A stretch of 64,000 nucleotides of DNA from Paralvinella palmiformis (lineage: Eukaryota; Annelida; Polychaeta; Terebellida; Alvinellidae), in NCBI GenBank assembly GCA_025642065.1, contig JAODUP010000519.1, positions 87,501-151,500 of the forward strand. The letters run 5' to 3'. Shown piece by piece: positions 49,335 through 60,926 of the stretch. Made by a program: the position numbers and the translations under genes. Under the pieces are notes generated by a model that was given only the letters and a program-made list of their open reading frames with translations, had not been told where the DNA came from and searched no databases. Within the stretch, counting starts at the first letter, position 1. Each line of letters starts with the position of its first letter.

Positions 49335-50876
49335 TTAGATAAAGATCTTTGATACTGCCAAGATCATTACAATAATAATATTTATATTGTTTGTTATTAA
49401 TCTAACGTTGGTGGCGCCACTCTTCACACATAATTCCGTTGGTTCGTGGCGGCTTGTGTCGTGTTTATATGTAAATGCCTTGCCCGTGTCGAAATAGGTC
49501 AAACCGCCATCGAGTGATATCGTAACGGCGACCGAAAACTCGCTTCCGTTTCCCGGTGGTGACGTACACATGACGTGCGTGCTGCTGACGTAACGCGTCA
49601 CGCTCGACTCGACGGCGCCGAACCTACAGCGCACGCTTCTGCAGACGGCACGCTCGAAATGTCGCCCGTACACGTGCACCGCCGTCTCTTCGACTAGGGC
49701 GCCCTCTTTCGGGATGAGCCGATAGAAAAGCGGCTGGCTGGCGTTCAGCGGCGCTCGGCACGCCTCGGCGCTGATGTTGGCGATGTAGGCATCCCAATAT
49801 GGCGTCCACTTCTCGTAGGCTTCCCGCTTCTGGTCGTCGGTCATCGTGCTGAAGTCGAGCGCGTTCTGGGCGAGCTTCTTCAGCTGTCTCAGACCGAGGC
49901 CCCAGCCCATGAACACCTCGTACCAATCGACGGTGAAGTTGTCGTAGCCGAAGCTGCCAGGATCGTCCGCTCCGAGCACCACCGGGATACCCATCTGGAT
50001 GTAGTGCTGTCCCGGATGGTTCCTCAGATCTGCCTGCAGACCGAGGATCTGGTTGCTGACCGGACATATCTCGACAGCGACCTGCCTCGAGCGGAGTTCA
50101 TTAAGTAGGTACGGGTACTTGATGTAGGCTAGCCCGTGTCCTATCCGCTTCGTACCCAGGAGTAGCGCGTCTAAGGCATTCTCGGCGCTGGCTACCAAAT
50201 CTTCGGGTGCCTCAGCCGTCATCAGGTCTTCCGGCCAACTGGTCTCGGCCGTGTGGAGGAAAACATCGACCTTACTTTTTTGGGTCATGGGGTCGTATAA
50301 CGTCAACAGCTCTTCGACGAAGTAGAGGTGCGAATGGCCGAAATCTTCCTCAGCGACGAGGTCGTAACCCTTGAAATGATCCGGATACTTCTGGCGAAAG
50401 GCAATTGCCTTCTCGACGTCCTGCCGGATGGCGTCGTTCTCGCTGAACCGCGTGCTGTACGTGATCCGACGATGGCCGATGAATTCCGGACGTTCGCCGA
50501 TGAACTCCCGCGTGACGTTGATCGTCAAATTGATGTCCAGCTCGCCGTTGGTGTCGAGGAACTTCTTGCCGTAGGTCGGCTCGTATTCCGGATCGCTGCT
50601 CAGCTCGTAGAGCATCTCCGCCGCGCCGAAGTTCTTCCTGGTCTCCAGATACTGAACGCCCTCGTCGAGAGCCGACTCGTACAGAGCCCGCAGGTAGAGG
50701 GGCTTGATCTTTATGTTGGAGATCAGCTGCGTGGAGCCCCGGTCCCAGAGACGGTTCATCTCATCCCAGCGCATGGCGCTGTCCGAGGGATACTTCTTGG
50801 CCTCGGCTGACAGGGTACCTATCAGTGTCTGGTGCTGCTCGATCATCTCCTTGGTAAGATTTGGATGATTCATCAC
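49335..50876 (-). CDS. ADGF gene exon 4: catalytic barrel, IPT/TIG domain and hydrophobic tail
   Basis: Acceptor TTTTCCTCTCCAG|GTGATG; 513 codons (residues 172-684) then TAA. It holds most of the adenosine deaminase barrel: HTAETSW (379-385), RIGHGLAY (415-422), VEICPVSNQILGL (439-451), LRNHPG (455-460), GADDPGSF (473-480) and a VDWYEVFMGWG helix. About 11 residues are inserted between Glu382 and His418 relative to the human spacing. Residues 554-642 fit an IPT/TIG Ig-like fold: IPKEGAL, VHVYGRHF, a cysteine pair about 20 residues apart (588, 608), CTSPP, VTISLDGGLTY and FTY. A short linker with SGA leads to INIIIVMILAVSKIFI at the terminus, compatible with a GPI-anchor signal or a short membrane segment. 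The exon is GC-rich compared with its flanks. Confidence 0.92.
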   Translation of the reverse strand: MMNHPNLTKEMIEQHQTLIGTLSAEAKKYPSDSAMRWDEMNRLWDRGSTQLISNIKIKPLYLRALYESALDEGVQYLETRKNFGAAEMLYELSSDPEYEPTYGKKFLDTNGELDINLTINVTREFIGERPEFIGHRRITYSTRFSENDAIRQDVEKAIAFRQKYPDHFKGYDLVAEEDFGHSHLYFVEELLTLYDPMTQKSKVDVFLHTAETSWPEDLMTAEAPEDLVASAENALDALLLGTKRIGHGLAYIKYPYLLNELRSRQVAVEICPVSNQILGLQADLRNHPGQHYIQMGIPVVLGADDPGSFGYDNFTVDWYEVFMGWGLGLRQLKKLAQNALDFSTMTDDQKREAYEKWTPYWDAYIANISAEACRAPLNASQPLFYRLIPKEGALVEETAVHVYGRHFERAVCRSVRCRFGAVESSVTRYVSSTHVMCTSPPGNGSEFSVAVTISLDGGLTYFDTGKAFTYKHDTSRHEPTELCVKSGATNVRLITNNINIIIVMILAVSKIFI

Positions 50877-51965
50877 CTGGAGAGGAAAACGAAGGTGAAT
50901 TTTTTTCACTTTTAACTCTTTAGCACTAAAATATAAACAATTCGTAAACTAGGTAAGGAATATTATCTACAGAATCAAACAAAAATTGACTAATCCGCAC
51001 GCGGATAGGAAAATTTTTGGCACAGATTAAGGTCGAATCCCAGCCTTGTTGATGATTGATTGATGTTTTACGGCCACTTTTGTGCACAAGGTAGGCTAAA
51101 TGGGCCGAGCAACCTCCAAAGGTAATGAGGCGAAGTCAAAGACGAAACAACCTTCAGATATGCCCGCGCCGAGATTCGAACACGGGTGGTAGTGATCTGT
51201 AGTCCAATACGCTACCGCTAGAACACGGGCGCCCGAATCCCAGCTTTGCCGGTGTCAGCGAGATGTTTCATCGGCTTCACCGGGGCTATACAATTTGCCT
51301 GGAGATCAGCCACCAGTGAGAACAGCGTGAGGCTAAACAAAGCAGCCATTATCTTGGTAAAGTTTGGATCCTTTATCGTCATTTCCGTACACATCCGAAC
51401 GTGATTCCCTTAAGATGATCACTCACACAGAAACACCACTCAGACACGCCTAACACTGAGATCAGAACCCGGAATTGGAATCCAGTGATTTCGATCATAC
51501 TATCCCACATCGTACGATCGCTCCGCTTGTATTATTAGCGTTTACAATTTGGAAGATGTCCTTTTTCTACGCGATTTCATCAAGGTCCTCTTCATAAATT
51601 TACCCTTTATTTACATCAGTTAATACTATTATTGTGCACGTGATAGTCTAAATAGGCCGAGCGACCTCCAAAGGTAATGAAGCGAAGTCAAAGATGAACT
51701 ACCTCACCGATTTGGCCGCGCCGAGGCTCGAACTCAGGTGGTAGTGATCTGTGATCCCACGCGCTACCATTTAGACCACGGATGCGCCCTATCTACTATG
51801 TGTAATACAGTCTATCGTCTTATGTAGTAATTGACATATTATTGTTGTTCTTCTACTTTAATGGTCACGTGACTCGCATTTTATTTGTGACGTCACTCGA
51901 GTTTAAGGCGTCATACAAAAATTCGCCAAATATTTTTTGGAACGGCATAGTAGCATGTGTCGTAC

Positions 51966-51996
<31 letters not shown>

Positions 51997-53553
51997 GGAT
52001 TATTTCTGAACGAACCATTCTATTTTATACTTAAGTGAGCTCCGGTCGTCTAGCGGTTAGGCACGGTGGACTTTGTGCCAAGGGTCACAGGTTCGATCTC
52101 ATCAAGAGATCGTAACTTTTCCAGAGATTAAATTCTCGGCTCACAACATCCTGGGTGTCTGACCATGTTAAATGGCGTTGCCGTCTCAACTGATTTGATT
52201 AAAAACGGGGGACGTTAAAAAATCCCTGAGGACGTAATACACTCTGGCAGTGGTATTTCGTGTGTGTGGTGGTGGGAGCAGGTATGAACAGCCACTCAAT
52301 AAAAGGGACCACACTGGAAATAAGTGCTTGCACATTCGTGTGCTATCTCTGTTGCATGATCATTTATCACGAAACGAACGGAAATCAATCAATCTACCCA
52401 GCATAGCCTTCCAAGCCCGGGGGTTCTTGACGAGATACACCGTTATGCTGACAGTTTGTGGGGTAGTGAAGGGTGTTTTCATTCTAATAATTAGCATATT
52501 TCTAGCAATTTGTTTAGTTATCAAAGTGAGTGAGAAACAGGTAATGCCGAGAACTTTCGATTCACTTTATTCACGATCATTATGGCTAATCAGTCTTTCG
52601 TAAATTTGTTATTCAAGTACGATACGGCCTTAATTACGTTTCCGCTGAAGTACAGGTTCTTGTCGTGTCCCGATGTGACTGTTCTAAAGTAAAGACGGAG
52701 AGCTGCATATGCACATTTTAACAGTAAGCTATTTTATACACTTAAGCGTAAAAGTGTGTTTACACATATGTGTATTTATAATCTCCGATTTGGTGGCTAA
52801 CGCTAGATATTATTTCACGTCTAATATTTGTAACATATTTCATCTTCTGGTTTTAAAATATGCCTCTCTTCTTACCCGCAACCGAAATAACCCGGAAAGC
52901 TTGATATTTACTCATAAAAAGCATGCATAATAATGATAGACCCATGGATTTCCCAGGATGCTCTGAAGGCACCGCGGTTAGAGCATTGCATTGCATACAT
53001 CCATGCCGTAGGTTCGAATCCGTGTCATACTTGTGTCCGTAGTGTGTTTCCAACGGGAGTCTCCATGGTATAGTGAGCTTCGAGGGTAGTCAACCGAACC
53101 GAACTAATCTTATGAATGCATCACCCGAAATTGGCGCGATGCATTTTGGTTTTCGAGCACAACATTTACTACATATAAAACATATTTCTGAGAAGAAACG
53201 AATACAGAAGAGAACTACGAGGATTTCGTGTGAGTCAAGAAGCTGTAAAATTCCTCTTCGGTTCCTTCTACATCAGAAACGAATCCCGTAAATAACAACA
53301 GTATCGGGGGGGGGGGGGATCCACATATGTGAAACACAGTCTTGCTTGGAACGTCGTTAACAATCTTTAGGCTCAGGTAAAGCCTATTCTGCTCTGAACA
53401 GAATCGGAGGCGACGAAGATGAAAATATTCAGAATTGTTTTATATCTTTCAATATTTAGATTGCTTAAAATAACAGTTCACCCTCAGATAATCTGACTAA
53501 AATGTGCAATATCTATTTACAAATATAACCTCAAATCCCCCACTAACTCAACC

Positions 53554-53599
<46 letters not shown>

Positions 53600-53870
53600 A
53601 AAATTATCCTAATTACTGAAGGGCAGCCATTACGGCTTCTTTAAGCGCCAGATTGTACGGCGGCAAGTAGAAAGGTCACGTGTTCTGACGTCAATTGGCA
53701 CAAAGATCACGTAGCCGTCTCGATCCAGATTACACAAATCTGACAGTTTGTTCCAAAATGATATAATTGACGGACTTCTGTTTACACTAGAAACAGGTTT
53801 GAATCAAGGGTAATAGTACCGTAAGGCATCTTAGAGTGTATATAGCTGGATATGGCGCTATATAAATCAA

Positions 53871-53905
<35 letters not shown>

Positions 53906-56134
53906 GCCATATTGAATGATAAGTTTACATACCACAAACAAATTATTTAAAACAATATGGACCAATAAGCTACAGCCAGGGATATGAACCCCAAACGTCA
54001 ACAAGTGACAAATAATGTTGAAAATGTCGGATTTGGGGAGGGGGGGATCGGGGAAGATTGTACAGTAGCCAGATACTGCCTCACCTTTGTCCATCCTTGT
54101 CCAGGTGGAGGATTAATAAAGAAGTCCAGGGTCCACGGAGTTGTCGGATGATCTTCAGGTAGTATGTAGAGATATTGAAAGTCTTCAGAAGCCCACACTA
54201 TGTCGTATAATGTTTTCTTGCTCAGTTGGTGGTCTGCGATAAGAGAATAATTTTGGTTTCAGTTTTTTCCGTGGCCAAACTCGGTTGAGTGAACACACAG
54301 AGAGGGGGGGTGACGTAGTCCTTTTCATAGAGATCGTCAATACTCAGCAAACCGGCTGACCAATCACGAGCTGGCTAACATTTTTGGTACTTTTTCGTAA
54401 TAACGGTCATTGGGAGCAGTGATTTATAATGGTTTACTCCATTGACCTAAAAGAAAACTAGACCGAGCACTCAGCGGTGTTTGATTGGGCCGCCATGACC
54501 AAACAGCGCTGACTTCCGGTAGGGGAAAAGGCACCGTTGAAGCAGATGCGCTTCGAGTTTTGAACCTACGAATACGGACAGTTATTGAGATGGGTGCATT
54601 ATAAATTTGTGTGTGCAGCGAATCTGTATTACTCCTCTCCTATTATATGCCATGAAATATGTAAACGTCGTTTTATTCAAGTCCGTATATCTAGTTTAGT
54701 TGGGATCAAATGCGAGAGACAGAAGGGGCTAAATATAATAATAGTTCAGTTTAATTTCCCGTCAAAAAAACAACGCTTTAACAGTTATTTTAAACGTGTT
54801 CTTATACTTACAGATGAACAGATATTTCTTTTGTATTACTTTTACTCCCACGGCTTATGCAACCAACGACACAACAATAATTCACCATGTTTATTAACCC
54901 GATTTTGGAGTCATTGTTCCAGTTTTTTTCCACCACCGGAAGTTGGGACCTGTTTGCCATCAAATCGGGGGCCGTGTTCGGTCTAGTTTTCTTTCAGGTC
55001 AATGGTTTACTCTATTAAAATTCTCGTCGGTTGCCATACTGGTATGACATTCTACGAAAAATCAAATACTATTATCTGCGTTTTGCAGTTAGTTGTGACT
55101 GAAAACATAATGAAGATTGAACTGCATTATGAAAAGAATAGTGACTCCCTTTTGAGGGCGAACTTCTGGACTGAATTTACTATTCACTAAAATAATCGTT
55201 CGCTCACTGTCCCTTCCATTGACCTGAGAAAACTAGACCGTGTAAGGAACACATTTAAGATAACTGTTAAAGCATTTTTGGTGGGAAATTAAGCTTATGT
55301 ATTATTATATTTAGCCTATTCGAGAACCCCTGGCCCGTCTCTGGCGTTTGATCCCAACTAAACTAGATCTACAGACTTTCATTAGACGACATTTATATAT
55401 TTCATGGCATATAATAGGACAGGAGTAATACAGATTGTCTGCACACACACACAAAATTATAATGCACACATCACAATAAATGTCCGTATTCAGAGGTTCA
55501 AAACTCGAAGCGCAGCCGCTTCAACGTTGCCTTTTGCCCTACCGGAAGTCGGCGCTTTTAGGTCATGGCGGCCCAATTCAAACGCCACTAAGTGCTCGGT
55601 CTAGTTTTCTTTCGGGTCAATGGTCCCGTCGCTTCTAATTTGTTGGTAAAGAATTTTTATAATTTAAAAATATTGAACTCGCAACTTATTTCTAACTGTG
55701 GCTTAAAACAAATGGAATATATTATACTGATGTCTCATATGAAGAAGAAAAAACACATTTGAAATACAAATACACCCGTCTATTTCATATTAACAAACTG
55801 CCATTGGTTCCACTGTCAAATATAAATTTAATTAATTTTTTACGTATTTATGGCAGACATCAGGATATTCTAGAAAAAATGAAGTTTCGCTGGATTAACT
55901 TAAAGTATGAACAACATATTTTAATGACCTTATCTACTGTCATCACTGGAAAAAGACTGCGGTTATTTCCAGAGCCGGTATTTTTGTATACCTTGCTGAA
56001 AATAGTTCAGCTGGATTGTCGTCACCGGAGTGAAAAACTCTAGCCAGTCTCAGATTGGCCAGTTCTAAATTGACTACGGGAATCTTCCAAATGAAAGGGG
56101 CATTGTTAAACGTAGTCCAAATTATTTAATAAAT

Positions 56135-56194
<60 letters not shown>

Positions 56195-56508
56195 GTTTTG
56201 ATTTCCTGTTTAATGAATACGATTAGTTTATAATTAATCGCTTTTTAATTTAGGTAACCATTTTTACACAATTAATAATGTTTTTGTTGGTTTAATAAAA
56301 TGTTCACTTACTTTCATGCGTGTGCATATTTCCGCCTTTTGGTAGTTTCTCCAGAAGTCGATAGACGTCGGACGATTGAATAATATCCAGAACCTCCTGG
56401 ATCGGGCGCTGCGGTGGGAATCCTGAATCCTTGACTTCGAGGAAATGTTCATATTTCTTATATTGTAGATAACGATCAACTATTTCTTCTTGCTGTAAAA
56501 AACAGCAG

Positions 56509-56564
<56 letters not shown>

Positions 56565-59028
56565 AAAGGTTATCCTAATATCCCATTAAATTTGTATTAT
56601 TTTTTGGACTTTTGCAACATCATTTTGCGAGTGACTTCAATGGCGCCAAAAAACGCCACCATCGTTGTACACATTGACCTGAAAGAAAACTAGACCGTTC
56701 ACGCCCGCCTATTTGATGGCAAACAGCTCTCAACTTCCGGTCGGGGTAGAAGGAAAAGCAGACTGCTAATATCTGGCTTAAAATCATGGCAAATTCTTGT
56801 TGCGTCGTTGGTTGCATAAGCCGTGGAAGTAATACAAAATGAATATCTTTTCATCGGTAAGGAACACATTTAAGATAGCTGTGGAAGCGTTTCGTTGGGG
56901 GAAATTAAGCTTAGTTAGTATTATATTTAGCCTATTCGCCAATCCCCGGCCCGTCTCTGCCATTTCATCCCAACTAGACTAGATCTACTTGCTTGCATAA
57001 AACGGCATTTACATATTCGACGGCATATACATGTAACAGAACAGGATTAATATAGATTCTCTGCGCACACGAAATTATAATGCACCCATCACAATAAGTG
57101 TCCATATTCATAGGTTCGAATCTCGAAGCGCAGCCGCTTCAACGTTGTTTTTGCCCCTACCGGAGGTCAGCGCTGTTTGGTCATGGCGGCCCGATCAAAC
57201 ACCACCGAGTGCTCGGTCTAGTTTTATTTCAGGTCAGTGGTTGAACGACTTGTATTTGTAAACAGTCAGTCGTGTTGGTATTTTTCATTCCCGTCAAAAA
57301 ATTTAAATATGGTCCACAAGACGATATTAGATGTTAAAAAACGATGTCTAGATTTTTAAATATACAACTGGAAAGAAAATGAGCGCTAAATAAAGTGTAG
57401 AGAAAAAGGTGAAAGTAAACTTCACCAACGACAGCGGTGTGGGGTCGGATCAGATAGTTCGTAACACAAAGTTCGGACGACATTGTCCTGCTCACATTGT
57501 TCGGAGCACATAGTCCGGATTGCATGCTTCGGATCGGCTATATTTATTTCACATATAATTTATCCGATATTAGCAGGAAGCGTGAGATCTTCGGTCGGTG
57601 AACGTATTCCACCGTCTTCGGGTGTTCCCGATCGATGGCGGAATCGGAGATAGACTAATCGTCGGTTAGCTAGCTGGGAAGCGTCCCCTTTGACGTCATT
57701 GGGATTCCCTTTATAATTCAGGCCTCGAGCTAAATAAAGCCTTTTTCAAGCTGCTAGCTGTGAACTTACTCGGATATTAGTGCATCACTGTAATAGATCC
57801 AAAGTAAAAATTCCCAAACTACACAATAACCATCTAGGCTTCAGGAATGTCCGTTGTAGTGATTTTTGTATGACTATATGAGTTGTTCCTGTTTTTGTTG
57901 AGTTCAAGTGAGTGGTGAGTGAGTGGTGGTGAGTGAGTGAGTGAGTGAGTGAGTGAGTGAGTGAGTGAGTGAGTGAGTGAGTGAGTGAGTGAGTGAGTGA
58001 GTGAGTGAGTGAGTGAGTGAGTGAGTGAGTGAGTGAGTGAGTGAGTGAGTGAGTGAGTGAGTGAGTGAGTGAGTGAGTGAGTGAGTGAGTGAGTGAGTGA
58101 GTGAGTGAGTGAGTGAGTGAGTGAGTGAGTGAGTGAGTGAGTGAGTGAGTGAGTGAGTGAGTGAGTGAGTGAGTGAGTGAGTGAGTGAGTGAGTGAGTGA
58201 GTGAGTGGTATTGGTATGGTGAGTGAGTGAGTGAGTGAGTGAGTGAGTGAGTGAGTGAGTGAGTGAGTGAGTGAGTGAGTGAGTGAGTGAGTGAGTGAGT
58301 GAGTGAGTGAGTGAGTGGATCGAATCCGAGTACCATGTTATACTTCATGTATTGTTTTTGTTTATTTTATTTATACAAACAAATATAATTAAACATAAAA
58401 CTGTGAATTATGCATAAAGTTCCATTTTGAAGTGGGGGGGGCGAATATTGTCGTTGTTAAAACTCAAAATAATTAAACAATTAACACCTCTCGGCCACCA
58501 AAAGTTCTCTATTTACTGCTGAGCTAATAAATGATAACGGGTGTCAACAGAGTCGACATCAGGTCGGTAAATAGTAGGACACCGTGGCGGATGCGAGCTC
58601 GCCATTTTGTAATCAAAAGGCACTAAAACGGACGTGAATAAATGTAAACAATGGCGGTTATTAGTCCCCAGAACAGAGATAAAGCTAAAACGGATTTCGT
58701 TGTGCAATTCTTGGATGGAGGAGGGCCTAGATTTTGGTCGTCGGGTCGGCGTGTAATTTGTTCTGACTTCACGGCACAGGCAATGAACTCTCCACACCGA
58801 ATAACGGCCCCTCCCCCCCCTCACCCCCTCGATGCCGCCGCCTCCAATAAGAAGAAAACAGACAACAATAGAATAAAATAAATAAATATGAAGCAGGGTA
58901 GCTTTTTCTTGTGTTCCGTGGTTAAACCAGCTTTGAATGAGTGAATGACAGAGAGAGAGAGAGAGATAGAGAGAGAGAGAATATGACAGACAGACAGACA
59001 GACAGACACACACATAAAACACACACAC

Positions 59029-59064
<36 letters not shown>

Positions 59065-60875
59065 TTTTTTGTAGCCTCGACGCGTAGTTCACCGGGGATA
59101 GATCTCCGAGGGGCCCCTCTCTTGGGGGGGGGGAAATCTGATACTCAATGATATGAAGCCATTTTCAACGGACAAAAGCAACACTCAGAATCAATCCTAT
59201 GGCCTGGAGTTCTCCGATGCAGCGCGTTATCCACTACACTATGGAAATGACCTGTTGTGAAATGTTCAGTTCAATGAGAAGACGGTTATTATAATATTAT
59301 TGGCTCAGAACAGACAGTTTCTGGTGGTAAGTTGATAATGAAGTATAGTTGCATAATCCCAACAATCTTAGACAAACATGTAGCACCTGGGTTCATATCC
59401 CGGATTATGTGTGAAGGAGGATCTTTCATCTTTGACTTCGCCTGATTTCTGCTTATTTAGCCGATCCGATGCACAAATATGGCCATAAAATAGAGACGCT
59501 CGTCATTAAGCCGAAAAATTCTTAGAGCAACAATATTTGCGAATGAACGGAAGGCATTATTGTGGTATGGTTGATAGTGCACAGGACTGTAGATCGCAAA
59601 GTTGGGGTCAAATTTCAATAATGGCTGGGTCTGTGGGAACTTTCATCCAACAGTAAACGAATTCATCCTGATCAATTAATTTCTCTAAGGAATTCTTACT
59701 CTGCTATGTGTCCTATATGATGCCAGCATAGAGGCTAAACTCGCTCACTCACTCCACTCCTCACTCACTCACTCACTCACTCACTCACTCACTCACTCAC
59801 TCACTCACTCACTCACTCACTCACTCACTCACTCACTCACTCACTCACTCACCACCACCCACCCACCCACAAACTCACCACCCACAAACCCACAAACCCA
59901 CACACTCACTCACTCACTCACTCACTCACTCACTCACTCACTCACTCACTCACTCACCACTCACTCACTCACTCACTCACTCACTCACTCACTCACTCAC
60001 TCACTCACTCACTCACTCACTCTGCCTGTCTGTGTCTGTCTATCTGTCTGTCAAAAACAGGTCTGTTTATCTATATATCTATCTATCCATCTATTCCTAA
60101 ACATGTGGGGGGGGACATGCAGGGGGGGGGGGTAATATTCCCCCAGAATTCCACTTTCTGCAGTTTTCCAGATGCGCAAAGCAAAAAGCAAAATCAAGAT
60201 AAATAAATAAACAAACCAAAAAAATTGGTAAATGTATCATGGATATTATAGCAATACCCTCACCAGCGTAAACACTCCACATCTGGCCAGACGGGACCAT
60301 ATTGACGCCGATCGATCCAGAACGATCCGGATCGATCCAGAACAGATAAAGTCACCTCGTAATTGATAATAATCGGTAATCGGCCGCATCCAGCTGGCGG
60401 TTGTAGAGTGTGTTCTTTTTATAAATCGAAAACGAGCCCGAGCTCTCCGTGTAAATTGCCAACTTCGGATTGCGTGACCGATCTTCGCCGATTTATGGAT
60501 CCGGACGACGAGTGCTTAGCCAAGCCTGGACGGATCAGCGATAAAACCTCAACGGCTCGGAGTTACTACGGAACAGAAGAGATTTACTGGCAGCACGCAG
60601 TCTGTTTCTCCGACGCAAGGCTTATAGCTTCACGTAATAGATATATGCTTCCCCCCCCCTCCCCTCGACCCCGTTCATTCCGGACTTTTCCGAAAATGTG
60701 GAAATCCAGTTCAGAATTAAAATGAATATGATGTCGTACGAGGGGAAAGAATTTTCTTTGGTACATGATTGTTGTTATTGTTGTTATTGTTGTTATTGTT
60801 GTTGTTATCATCATTATTATCATCAGCAGCATCATCATTTTAATTATATACTGTATCAGACATAGTTGTATTTCA

Positions 60876-60926
<51 letters not shown>

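Larger units (their letters stand above)
50877..54084 (-). other. ADGF intron 3 (3.2 kb)
   Basis: Holds two minus-strand main-family SINE copies, one plus-strand long SINE (52.03-52.38 kb), a tRNA-like SINE head at about 52.97 kb, a (TA)n tract and a V-type SINE tail at 53.8 kb. Confidence 0.65.
54316..56104. mobile_element. TA-type MITE copy split by two P-like elements
   Basis: Collinear with 40350-41081 from the TTTTCATAGAGATCG end to the AATCTTCCAAATGAAAGG end once copies 2 and 3 of the P-like family are removed (about 800 bp remain). It sits in ADGF intron 2. Confidence 0.72.
54234..56311 (-). other. ADGF intron 2 (2.1 kb), almost entirely nested transposons
   Basis: About 1.8 kb of this intron is one MITE copy (54316-56104) interrupted by two P-like elements. 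Beyond them are only a CA/TA microsatellite and short flanks. Confidence 0.7.

Noticed and set aside
50328..50810. 160-codon plus-strand frame opposite the ADGF exon
   Set aside because: Antisense shadow of conserved coding sequence; no start context or motif of its own.
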